Part shown: in pieces, positions 53,411-62,080 of the stretch
Layout of the letters: each line of letters opens with the position of its first letter
Position numbering within the stretch: position 1 is the stretch's first letter
From: CBDFLD01 sp965249005
Lineage (GTDB): Bacteria > Acidobacteriota > UBA6911
DNA length: 64,000 bases
Assembly: GCA_965249005.1 (NCBI GenBank)
Contig: CBDFLD010000022.1
Span: 186,001-250,000, forward strand
Direction: 5' to 3'
Program-made: the position numbers and the translations under genes
Notes under the pieces: model-generated
What the model saw: only the letters and a program-made list of their open reading frames with translations
Database searches by the model: none
What the model was told of the DNA's origin: nothing

Positions 53411-54238
53411 ATGTCCGACAGAAACCAGGTTGCGCAGCATTACACCCATGGAAGCTTGCTCGACACGATTCGCGCCGCCGTGCGCGCGCTCGGCAAGACA
53501 GAGGATACAACGAGCGTGGAAGATCTCGCTCCGATCGATGAATTTCATATCGGCGGTCGACAGGCGTCTATAGATTTTCTTGATCAACTGAGACTGTCCG
53601 AACACCATCACGTGCTCGACGTAGGGTGCGGGCTCGGCGGTACGTCCAGATTTGTCGCAAGCCGCTACGGGGCCCGAGTATCGGGTATCGACCTGACCTC
53701 CGAGTATGTGTCGACCGGGGAGAAGCTATGTTCGTGGGTGGGCCTGAGCGGGCGTATCACGCTGCACCAAGGAAGCGCCCTCGATATGCCGTTCGATAGC
53801 GGCTCTTTTGATGGCGCGTACATGATGCATGTCGGTATGAACATCCCGGACAAGCGAACACTCTTCTCTGAGGTTCGCCGCGTACTACGTCCGGGCGCGT
53901 TTTTTGGCGTGTACGACGTGATGCGCACAGGCAAGGGGGAGCTGAGCTACCCCTTACCGTGGGCAACGACCGCCAGGGTGAGTGCGGTAGCAAGCCCGGA
54001 GGAATACTCTGATGCGCTGGGGTCAGCGGGGTTCGAACTGCTTGCAAAGCGTGAGCGTCGTGACTTTGCACTCGATTTCTTCGAGAAGCTTCGCGCGAAA
54101 GCAACCGGAGTACCGCCCGCCCTGGGGCTGCACATCCTCATGGGCGAAAGTACGTCGAAAAAACTTCAGAATATGATCGACGGTATTCGCTCAGGATTGG
54201 TTGCTCCCGTGGAATTCATGCTGCGTAACCCCGGCTAG
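53411..54238 (+). CDS. class I SAM-dependent methyltransferase
   Basis: The ATG at 53411, preceded by GGGAGAGG, gives 275 residues. The SAM-binding motif I is VLDVGCGLGG (68-77), with the acidic motif ARVSGIDLT, motif III-like SALDMPFDSGSFDGAYMMHVGMN, and RPGAFFGVYDVM. The N-terminal QHYTHGSL is typical of the UbiE/sarcosine-dimethylglycine group. A C-terminal helical part completes the fold. Substrate unknown; neighbours are IS remnants and an orphan DUF6933 gene, so context gives no help. Confidence 0.85.
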   Translation: MSDRNQVAQHYTHGSLLDTIRAAVRALGKTEDTTSVEDLAPIDEFHIGGRQASIDFLDQLRLSEHHHVLDVGCGLGGTSRFVASRYGARVSGIDLTSEYVSTGEKLCSWVGLSGRITLHQGSALDMPFDSGSFDGAYMMHVGMNIPDKRTLFSEVRRVLRPGAFFGVYDVMRTGKGELSYPLPWATTARVSAVASPEEYSDALGSAGFELLAKRERRDFALDFFEKLRAKATGVPPALGLHILMGESTSKKLQNMIDGIRSGLVAPVEFMLRNPG

Positions 54239-54474
54239 ACTCAGCTGGAACGTTCACAACTGGTTGAGCCCAAGAACACTCGTCACAATCACTCGAGACA
54301 CGCCGAGCGAGCTCCGCCCGAAGCGTGGTCCTTGCCGCTGCCAAGTGGATAGACTCCCCGGCCAGGGGGGTGCTTAGTTGCAATGCCGCGACAGGGTGGC
54401 TGGAGGCGTGTCTGAACAATCGCATACGCAGACACCCAAACAGCCTTTTCAGACGGGCAAAAGGCGTCTTTTAG

Positions 54475-56135
54475 CCGGAATTTCCAATTTGGATCTCGGT
54501 TCCCAACATAATAGTCTCGAGCCACCATGGGAGCAAGAAAATCCCGGCCTCAGACCAACCATGGATCCAGTCAACGCATCCCAATGACCCGTTGTCGCCG
54601 TGGTAGTAGACCTTCTCACTCCTGCGTGGGCGATTTTCCAGACACATCGCCACACTCCTTCCATGGCATTCCAATTCCGGACTTGCAAGCCGGGCGGCTA
54701 ACCGCTTGGCAGCGGCAAGGCCCAGATCCGCCTGAGCATTTCACCAAACAACCGACGGTCCAGATGCCCCTCGGCCAAGAGCAACCAGTAGTACCGCGCG
54801 TGCTTGACCAGCCTTCCGCCAGTCTTCATCAACCGGTGCTGCAAGCTCGTGAGCGACCAGCTCTTGATCCGGGGTGGTAGCCCGAGTCGCCGCCATAGGT
54901 TGCCTAGGTTGTAGGCGAGCACGCTCAACTGCAGGCGCACTTCATTCGCACGGAAGCGATGGCAGGACAGCCGCGTCCAATGCGTCGCCTGCTTGCCTTC
55001 TTTGATCCATTGCTCCGCCGTGCCGCGCTTGTTGTAGAACCTCACCACCGAGCGGCTCGGCAAGCTCATGTTCGTGACAATGAACCCGACCCGCGGGAAC
55101 AACTCGCCCTGGTGATGCTCGACCTTGGCGACGATCCGTCGCGGCCTCGACCAGCTTTCGGCCTGATAGCGGAAGCTCTTGTAGCGCACCAGTGGCTTGC
55201 GGCTGGGCCGACCTGGAGGACGAAACAGGATGTCGGCAATCTCCCACTCCAGGCTCTTGTTGGACGGGATGCGTATGGCATACTGAACGCCGCGCTCTTC
55301 CAGGGTCTCGTAAACCTCTGGCTTGGCGAAGGCGGCGTCTGCTCGAAAGACGATCTCTTTGCCTTGCTCCTGTTGAAAATCGATCTCCGGCAACAGAAGC
55401 TCGTCCCAGTCCTCGGCGCTATGCACGTTACCCGGCCGCAGCTTGGCCGCCAGACAGTCCCCGTGACTATTGAACAGAAACAGCGGATGGTAACACACGG
55501 ACTCGAAGTGGCCATTGTAGGCGCTGCCTTCCTGCTGACCATGCACCGGACTCTCGCTTGAGTCCATATCCAACACTACGCGATCAGACTTGTCCAGAGC
55601 CTCGGCCTGTGCGAGTGTCTCTCGGTTCAGAGCCATCAGCCCGATCAGATTCTCTTCTCGCGTCAGCAGCTCCGTCTCGAACCAGTGTAACGTCGAGGTC
55701 AGCGCCGCACCGCGATCCCAGTTTTTCTTCGAGCCGATCAAGCGAAAGGTCGGATCAACTGAGACCCGCGCGGCATCGTTAAGGTCTTCGTAGCCTGCCA
55801 GGCGACTATAGACCGATTGCCGCAGCAGATCGACGAGCGGGAACTGTTTGTTCAAGCCTTGCCGCGTGTCGTTGAGATGCTCGTCTATGAGTCGTCCCAT
55901 CCCCAGCCGTTCGTCCAACTCGCGGACCAGAATCAGGCCACCCTCGGAGGTGACTCGCGATCCCTGAAAATCAACTTTGAGTAATCCGTTAAAGCTGAGT
56001 TGAAACCCCTTTCGTTCTTTTTCACCCATCGGGTGTTGCCCTCCAATGTGTCCTTATCATTCTCCGACGCTTATAAATAGGGATGCCGAAGGCGGCTGAA
56101 AGGTTGCTATATTTCATTCAAATTGGAAATCCGGG
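54475..56135 (-). mobile_element. IS1380-family element, type I, copy 2
   Basis: A 1661-base element, same length as copy 1 and with identical transposase, in opposite orientation, flanked by the 5-base direct repeat TTTAG (54470-54474 and 56136-56140). The duplication shows simple, two-ended insertion here, in contrast to copy 1. Confidence 0.93.
54698..56029 (-). CDS. IS1380-family transposase, type I
   Basis: The 443-residue product is identical to that at 31437-32768, including VVLDMDSSESPVHG, VFRADAAFAKP and RGTAEQWIKEGKQ. The frame is intact with GGAGGG upstream of the start. Confidence 0.9.
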   Translation of the reverse strand: MGEKERKGFQLSFNGLLKVDFQGSRVTSEGGLILVRELDERLGMGRLIDEHLNDTRQGLNKQFPLVDLLRQSVYSRLAGYEDLNDAARVSVDPTFRLIGSKKNWDRGAALTSTLHWFETELLTREENLIGLMALNRETLAQAEALDKSDRVVLDMDSSESPVHGQQEGSAYNGHFESVCYHPLFLFNSHGDCLAAKLRPGNVHSAEDWDELLLPEIDFQQEQGKEIVFRADAAFAKPEVYETLEERGVQYAIRIPSNKSLEWEIADILFRPPGRPSRKPLVRYKSFRYQAESWSRPRRIVAKVEHHQGELFPRVGFIVTNMSLPSRSVVRFYNKRGTAEQWIKEGKQATHWTRLSCHRFRANEVRLQLSVLAYNLGNLWRRLGLPPRIKSWSLTSLQHRLMKTGGRLVKHARYYWLLLAEGHLDRRLFGEMLRRIWALPLPSG

Positions 56136-56172
56136 TTTAGATACATCGAGCGTAGACTACGGGCCAATGTGC

Positions 56173-56202
56173 TTGTTCTCAGGAAGAGACGAGGAGTACT
56201 AT
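56173..56202 (+). promoter_or_regulatory. outward promoter in IS1380 remnant end
   Basis: TTGTTC (56173-56178) and TACTAT (56197-56202) with 18-base spacing point towards the hydrolase start at 56265. It corresponds to the outward promoter of the intact type I copies. Confidence 0.4.
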
Positions 56203-57534
56203 CTGAGGAACCGAGATTCAAATTGGAAATTCTGGCTAAGCTGACGATTTCGGTGGATTTTCTTATGAATTCAGAAACACCTGAAACCGAGGAAGTCGTC
56301 TTGTTGATTCATGGAACTGGAGCGGCCGATGAAAATGACAGTGGTGACAAGTGGTGGCAGCGACCCAAAGGGGCCAAGGAGAATTTTTCTAAGAAGCTGT
56401 CGGATCGTTTGCCCGTTCACATCAAGGTTAGCAACGAGATTTTTCATTGGGGCGGGCGTAACAAAGAAACAGACCGATCCGCCGCAGCTCAAGCTCTTTA
56501 CGAAGACTGGATGTGTCGCTTCGAGAGAGAAGGCAGACCATACCATCTCATCGGCCACAGTCATGGCGGCACTGTCGTTTGGAAGGCCCTTCAGCTGGCA
56601 ACCGAGCGAAAGCACCCGATAGAAAAACTCAAAAGTTGGTCAACGGTTGGCACGCCTTTTTTTCACTATCGATCCCACTGGGGGGTACTAGCGTTGCTGA
56701 AGATTCTGTTTGGCCTGGCAGCAGCCATCGTGATTGTAGGTATCTTCCTTAACTTAACCTTATTGATTTCCTTCTTAGTGGGAGGTTGGGATGTATCATC
56801 TTTTCCTATCGATGAGGGTATTCGCATCGCAGTTTTCTTTGTTCCTCCATTGATCGGCCTTTTTCTCATAATCGCGGTTCTAGGCGAGGCATGGGCCATT
56901 TTGATGAACCGGTTGTTCAAACCTCGGGATCCACTAAAGCTTGTCGGTAACCGCTGGTTGGGACTACGTTCGGCTAATGATGAAGCCATTAATGGACTGA
57001 GACGTACTCTCGAGGTGGAGGAATTAAGTCAGCTGCTGAGGAAGGTGAAAGAGCAACAAAGGAAACCGATGAAAACGAGCAAGCCTACCTGGAGTCAAAC
57101 CTGGAGAGAGGTCTGGAGAACCAACTGGTCCACTTTTGGCCGTCTTGGGCGAACGATGATGATTACATGGTTCGCGGGAGCCATAGGATTCTCGGCCTGG
57201 TTGACATGGCATGTCCTGACCAGTCTGGATCAAGTCGATTACATATTCGCTCTCTCTATCACTTTGGCACTATTGGTAATTTTTGCGTTTTTCTTTTTCT
57301 TGGGCTCTATTCGCCTCCTTACCGATAGCATTATAGAATACCTCGTTAAGGATAAAGTTAGCAGATCACTTCAAGGGAACGACGGGGAATCTTGGAAACA
57401 TGTCACCGAGGTCGCCGTTGGACCGCGGCCTTCGGAGGCGTATCCTTCTCTGCCGCAGAGTATTGAAGACGAACTAACCGAGGTATCAGATGCACATCTT
57501 GTAGCGCACCCGGTTCCTTGGACACAAGTTTGAG

Positions 57535-58434
57535 CTACGCCGCCTGGCGTAGCTTGTGCGCCTCGCGTGCCTCGATCGGTGTTTGATAATCGATCTTCTC
57601 GAGACGCCAGGTCTTGTTGTACAACTCCACGAACTCGGCCACGGCGGCACGCACCTCCTGGAGGTTCTGGAAGATTCTCCCGTGGATCGCTTGGTCCTTG
57701 AGCGTGCGATTCCACCGCTCCGCAACTCCGTTCGTTTCCGGTTCCTCGACAAAACCGAAGCTGGGACGGATGCCCCAGCACCGGATCTGGTTGAGGAAGT
57801 GATCCGACAGGTACTGGGAGCCGTGGTCCATCCGGAGCGCCAGCCCCCGGGCAACGTCGGAGTCAATGGAACCATAGAGGCGCAGCAGACCCTGCGAGAT
57901 CGGCTCCAACGCCGCGAAGCGGCTACCGACCTTGCACACGTGCCACCCCACACACTCCGCGTTCCAGTGCTCCACCGCCGCGAAAATCCAGACCCACCCG
58001 TCATCGAGCGTGAACACCCGCACTCCGTCGGTCCCCCACATCACGTTCGGCGCCAGGGTGACGATCTTCCCATCGTGTGCCTTCGTTCCACCCTGGCGTC
58101 CGCGGTGTGGTGAGAGCAACTCATGCTCTCGCATGACCCGCAGCACCCGCTTGCGCGCAACCCGGATCCCGTCCAAGATCCGAAGCCGCGCGTGGACCTT
58201 ACGATGACCCTCGCCCTGGAACGGTGAGCGCTCCAGATCGGCCTGGATCGCCTCCAAAAGCTTCTCGTCCGACACCTTGGGCTGGGGACCCCGCCGAGTG
58301 GGTTCCTCGCCCTCCTGCCGCTTCTGCTCGCTTGTCCGCCGGGCGTAGAGCGCCGAGCGCGAGCGCTCCCAGGCCTGACACACGCGCTGGATCCCGTAAC
58401 GTTGACCCGTGGCTTCGGAGATCGTCTCGCTCAT
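57535..58434 (-). CDS. IS3 transposase OrfB
   Basis: 299 residues from ATG 58434. The integrase core has the DDE triad in MWGTDGVRVF, ALRMDHGSQYLSD and NGVAERWNRTLKD, preceded by the HTH_21-type RKVHARLRILDGIRVARKRVLRVMRE. The start overlaps the OrfA stop (ATGA). The same frame stays open upstream through OrfA, so a frameshifted OrfAB fusion is possible, as usual in the family. Confidence 0.9.
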   Translation of the reverse strand: MSETISEATGQRYGIQRVCQAWERSRSALYARRTSEQKRQEGEEPTRRGPQPKVSDEKLLEAIQADLERSPFQGEGHRKVHARLRILDGIRVARKRVLRVMREHELLSPHRGRQGGTKAHDGKIVTLAPNVMWGTDGVRVFTLDDGWVWIFAAVEHWNAECVGWHVCKVGSRFAALEPISQGLLRLYGSIDSDVARGLALRMDHGSQYLSDHFLNQIRCWGIRPSFGFVEEPETNGVAERWNRTLKDQAIHGRIFQNLQEVRAAVAEFVELYNKTWRLEKIDYQTPIEAREAHKLRQAA

Positions 58435-58865
58435 CGTCGCGACCTCCTCATCGCCAAAGGGAGGCGCTTCTCCGCCGCCCGGGCGCGATTGCGCAGCAGC
58501 TCGATTTCCATGGACAGCTCCCCGATGTGACGCTTCGCAGCGTCGAGCGCCTCCGCCAACGGCTCGCCCTGGTGATTCTTCAAGCCGAGCTCGAGCCCGG
58601 CCAAGGCCCGCTCCCGCCACTCCTCCAGCCGGTAGATTTCCACGCCCACCTCACGCGACAGCGCATCCAGAGATTCGCCCCGCAGCAGTCGCAGCACCAC
58701 GTCCCGCTTTCGTCCTCCGCTCCAACGCTGCCCCGGCTCCAGAGGCCTCGCCCCGGGCGCGGCGCCGACGGCCCGAACTCCAGTCGCCCTACGGGCTCCC
58801 TCCGTTCCTGCCGTCGCCTTCCACTTCACCCTCTTCGTTCGAACCATTTCCACCTCCTTGGACAT
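58431..58865 (-). CDS. IS3 OrfA, helix-turn-helix protein
   Basis: 144 residues with RWSGGRKRDVVLRLLRGESLDALSREVGVEIYRLEEWRERAL, a helix-turn-helix for binding the element ends, followed by a leucine-rich coiled region (HIGELSMEIELLRNRARA). Overlaps OrfB by four bases. Confidence 0.85.
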   Translation of the reverse strand: MSKEVEMVRTKRVKWKATAGTEGARRATGVRAVGAAPGARPLEPGQRWSGGRKRDVVLRLLRGESLDALSREVGVEIYRLEEWRERALAGLELGLKNHQGEPLAEALDAAKRHIGELSMEIELLRNRARAAEKRLPLAMRRSRR

Positions 58866-59219
58866 CTCATTATCTCTTATTCTGTGTCCAAGAAAACTGG
58901 GTCCGACTCATCAGATGCACATCTTCGGGCGCCTTTGCCCAAAATCAGGGACCTACTTGGTCAATTTAGCCTTGCGCCGCTCGCTGGACAGCTTGTAAAA
59001 GAGCTATCTTGGAAGGAGTTGATACACAATAGCTACTTCGACAACTCGAAGATTCTTGAGCTGCTAGCGATGCACATCGAATGGTCTTCCGGAAATCGGC
59101 AGGTTCGGGCACAGAGAGAAGAGGATGAGCTTGCAGAATGGATGACAGGCTTTCGTGAGACGGTTAGGAACAAGTTGTAAGTCGTCAGCGAATGTTGGAC
59201 AAAGAGGTCTTAAATCTAA

Positions 59220-60516
59220 CAGGATGCTGAAAAACTCCAACTAAATCGGTTTTTGTGCATCTTCAATATGAACCCTCTTATTGATGATTCCTTCGAGGAG
59301 AAACCGATGCGCGGACCGGACGAAAAGCAAGACGGGATGTTCAGCTACATCTCGGCCGAGAAACGAGTGCCGAACGATCACCCGCTGAGATCCATTCGGA
59401 CCATGGTCGATGTCATTCTGCAAGAACTGTCTCCTCGATTCGAGGGTCTTTACGCAAGAGTCGGCCGTCCCTCGGTGGCCCCGGAGAAGTTGCTCCGAGC
59501 CTTGTTGCTTCAGGTCTTGTACTCGGTCCGGAGCGAACGGATGCTCATGGAGCAGTTGGACTACAATCTTCTGTACCGTTGGTTCGTTGGTTTGAGCATG
59601 GACGATCCGATCTGGGACGCGACCGTCTTCAGCAAGAATCGGGACCGACTTCTGGAGGGAGACATCGCCAGAGCCTTCTTTGAACGCGTCCTTTGCCACG
59701 CCCGTGCTCAGAGCATCCTGTCGGACGAGCATTTCACCGTGGATGGGACCCTGGTAGAGGCATGGGCGGGACAGAAAAGCTTCAAGAAGAAAGGTAGCCG
59801 CCCCAGCAAGCCGACGGATGGTTCTGGAAATCCAACGGTGGATTTCAAGGGTGAGAAGAGATCGAATGATACGCATCAGTCGACGACGGATCCAGATGCC
59901 CGTCTGTACAAAAAGGCCAAAGGCCAGCAGTCGAAGTTGTGCTACCTGGGCCATGTCACGATGGAAAACCGAAACGGTCTTGCGGTGAATGTGCGGGTCA
60001 CGCGGGCAACGGGAACAGCAGAACGGGACGCTGCGCTGGATATGCTTGAAGAGCTGCCTAGCAGAGATCAAATTACCGTAGGTGCGGACAAGGCCTACGA
60101 CACGAAAGCATTTGTCAGGGAGGTTCGACAGCGCAACGTGACGCCACACGTTACGCAGAATGACCAAAACCGCCGCAGTGCCATTGACCAGAGAAAACGC
60201 AAGCGGGTTGAGGAGATCTTTGGTTGGCTGAAAACTGTGGGTATGTTGCGTAAGACAAGACATCGTGGTGTGGACCGTGTCGGCTGGATGTTCACTTTCG
60301 GAGTGGCTGCCTACAACCTTGTCCGGATGAGAAACCTGATGGAGGCAAAGCCGTGATTGGAGCAGGGTGGACTTCGTCCGAGCATTTGATGAGCGGCCTA
60401 ACGCATGCGCCGTGCCAATCCAGACCCTCATATCCCCTGCCAAAATAGAGTCAATCGATCCCGAAGTTTATGTTTGGAAACAATCTCGGCACAAAACCGG
60501 ATTTTTCATCAGCCTG
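59220..60516 (+). mobile_element. IS5-family element
   Basis: 1297 bases flanked by the 4-base direct repeat CTAA (59216-59219 and 60517-60520), matching the YTAR target of the family. Ends CAGGATGCTGAAAAA and (inverted) CAGGCTGATGAAAAA are imperfect inverted repeats; both also carry CGGTTTT(T)GTGC further in. Confidence 0.93.
59307..60356 (+). CDS. IS5-family transposase
   Basis: 349 residues from ATG 59307 after GAGGAG. The N-terminal DUF772-like domain is clear (FSYISAEKRVPNDHPLR, YDNLLYRWFVGL-type segment), then FTVDGTLVEAWA with the first catalytic Asp, TVGADKAYDTKAFV with the second, and KRVEEIFGWLKTVGML with the Glu. The frame is complete. Confidence 0.92.
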   Translation: MRGPDEKQDGMFSYISAEKRVPNDHPLRSIRTMVDVILQELSPRFEGLYARVGRPSVAPEKLLRALLLQVLYSVRSERMLMEQLDYNLLYRWFVGLSMDDPIWDATVFSKNRDRLLEGDIARAFFERVLCHARAQSILSDEHFTVDGTLVEAWAGQKSFKKKGSRPSKPTDGSGNPTVDFKGEKRSNDTHQSTTDPDARLYKKAKGQQSKLCYLGHVTMENRNGLAVNVRVTRATGTAERDAALDMLEELPSRDQITVGADKAYDTKAFVREVRQRNVTPHVTQNDQNRRSAIDQRKRKRVEEIFGWLKTVGMLRKTRHRGVDRVGWMFTFGVAAYNLVRMRNLMEAKP

Positions 60517-60520
60517 CTAA

Positions 60521-60745
60521 GAGACACTTTGTATCGAAGCTGATCTGGCGAGTTTAGCATTGATGGCTCGCCAATGAGCAAGCGTTTTCCCTTGCAATAT
60601 CCTCCTTCTGACGTGAGATTGGTTTTGGTACTAGCTCTCAACTGCACAGGGCGTCGATCCAGGAAGGATTGAAAACAACCATATGCCGTAAATTGTAGTT
60701 GGGCCGTCGACTCGGTCATTGCAAAGAGGGATAGGGGGTGACACC
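60521..60745. other. intergenic with a 7-bp inverted repeat
   Basis: TGGCGAG (60546-60552) and CTCGCCA (60567-60573) pair across 14 bases. No gene is seen. Confidence 0.35.
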
Positions 60746-62080
60746 GTGCCGTTGAATCAGATTGAGAGGCTTCCTCGAACTCTGCCGTCCTGTCGCACTC
60801 GACTTGATGTTGTGAGTCCTGTGCTTCTTTGCTTGTTGGGGGTTTTGGCTATAGGTTGCGTCGGGCAACCCGACACACCTGGGCTGGAGGTATACCCGAA
60901 ACATTTCCTATTACACCCTGGGGAACAGATTCATTACTCGGCCGTGGATCCCTCTGATGACAGTCAACTCAGCGTGGACTACGATCTCATAATCGAAGAC
61001 CCCGCGATCGTGCGGCTGATCGAGCCGTCGGGGACGACGATCGAGGCCGTAGCGGCCGGACGCACCGAAATCGTGGTGCGGACCCCGACCTCAGAACGGC
61101 GGCTCCGCATTGAGGTGGCAGGGCCCGCACAGCCTCCGATGGCAGCAGTCCGTCACAGCGAACTCACGGAGATCGTTGCCGACGAGTTTCTCTTCGTCGG
61201 GCATGCCAACCGCGACGGGTTCGACCATACGGCCGTCGCGAAATCGGGAATCGACCGCCTTGTGGAGGAAGCCAAGAGGAACGGTACGCCCGTGGTCTAT
61301 TGGGTCAGCCAGGAATACCCGAACTGGTACACTGCCGACCGGGAGCCCGACTACGCGATCCTCAGCGAGGGGCAGGAGCATGAGATCCGCGTCGATGCCG
61401 AGCGCGTGGTGTTCACCGGCGGGGCCTTCATGTACTGCACGCTGCGGAACACTCAGATGACGCTCCACGGTATGGTTCAGCGCGATGGTGCGGAGCGCAT
61501 CGAGTTCGTTTTTCCCGCTGATGCCATCTGGATGGCCGATATCCACGGCCCCGATAATCGGAATTATCCGGTGCCGATGATTCTGTTGAGCACGTTCTTC
61601 GCCCGTCATGCGGACGACGCCATGGCGTATGAGGAAGTCGTTGTCCCGTTCCTCGATCACGTGATCACAGAGTTTCCAGTCTTGGGCTATCCTTCTGACG
61701 CACCGACACCGCCGTTGAGCGATCTGCTTGAGGATTGGAGTGTTCACCCGCCAGTGCTCGGGCCACCGACGGGATGTCAGACAGCCCTTGGGCAACAGTC
61801 GGTGGCCGAGGAGACCATCAGGTCCAACTTCGCAAATTGGTCCGTAGACACTTCCCGCCAGCAATCAGATTGGCCCCTTGTGAACCTCTTGAGACCGATC
61901 AGCTTTGTAGTGACGAGGAATCAACAGGCTGAGATAAACCACACCATACCGCTCCAGTCGTGCGACCTGGATTTCCGGAGTTTGATCGGCCATTTGTATC
62001 AGGAGAGGGAGCACTGGAGCAATGCCGACCACCCAAACGCGTTGTGCGGCAGAGGCGTGCTGCAGAATCCTTCCCAGTAG
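60746..62080 (+). CDS. lipoprotein with Big-2-like domain, unknown function
   Basis: The start GTG at 60746 follows AGGGGGTGA. A signal peptide with lipobox AIGC ends near residue 38. Residues 45-125 look like a bacterial Ig-like (Big-2) domain, with EVYPKHFLLHPGEQIHYSA and VAAGRTEIVVRTPTSERRLRIEV. Residues 140-350 are a larger mixed domain (FLFVGHANRDGFDHTAV, VVYWVSQEYPNWYTAD, VVFTGGAFMYCTLRNT) I do not recognise. The last 70 residues overlap the 3' end of the convergent glycosyltransferase by 216 bases and look like its antisense, so the true C-terminus may have been altered by a rearrangement near 61860. Confidence 0.6.
   Translation: MPLNQIERLPRTLPSCRTRLDVVSPVLLCLLGVLAIGCVGQPDTPGLEVYPKHFLLHPGEQIHYSAVDPSDDSQLSVDYDLIIEDPAIVRLIEPSGTTIEAVAAGRTEIVVRTPTSERRLRIEVAGPAQPPMAAVRHSELTEIVADEFLFVGHANRDGFDHTAVAKSGIDRLVEEAKRNGTPVVYWVSQEYPNWYTADREPDYAILSEGQEHEIRVDAERVVFTGGAFMYCTLRNTQMTLHGMVQRDGAERIEFVFPADAIWMADIHGPDNRNYPVPMILLSTFFARHADDAMAYEEVVVPFLDHVITEFPVLGYPSDAPTPPLSDLLEDWSVHPPVLGPPTGCQTALGQQSVAEETIRSNFANWSVDTSRQQSDWPLVNLLRPISFVVTRNQQAEINHTIPLQSCDLDFRSLIGHLYQEREHWSNADHPNALCGRGVLQNPSQ

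Larger units (their letters stand above)
54326..56233 (+). mobile_element. older IS1380 type I remnant, split by a young copy
   Basis: Segments 54326-54469 and 56141-56233 together resemble the 3' end and right terminus of a type I relative in plus orientation. CTTGCCGCTGCCAAG at one end and CAAATTGGAAATTCTGG at 56217-56233 are the clearest matches. The second segment also matches the remnant at 50443-50632 closely. The intact copy 54475-56135 has landed inside it. Confidence 0.65.
57500..58910 (-). mobile_element. IS3-family element with a 14-base target repeat
   Basis: 1411 bases with TG...CA ends and imperfect inverted repeats sharing ACCC, GTT and CTTGGACACA. The flanks are perfect 14-base direct copies (57486-57499 and 58911-58924). 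IS3 elements normally duplicate only 3-5 bases. Two transposase frames lie on the minus strand. Confidence 0.88.
56265..59180 (+). pseudogene. membrane-associated alpha/beta hydrolase interrupted by IS3
   Basis: Parts 56265-57499 and 58925-59180 join in frame when the IS3 element and one copy of the 14-base repeat are removed (EVSDAHL then RAPLPKIRD). The rebuilt protein has about 496 residues. VVLLIHGTGA near residue 11 and GHSHGG near residue 93 mark the hydrolase domain; four membrane segments follow in pairs; a soluble tail ends WMTGFRETVRNKL. The interrupted form would end 11 residues into the IS and keep the hydrolase domain and all membrane segments, so it might still be partly functional. 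Substrate unknown. Confidence 0.75.

Noticed and set aside
59241..60443. A 400-codon minus-strand frame within the IS5 element
   Set aside because: It is opposite the intact transposase, which has all catalytic blocks.
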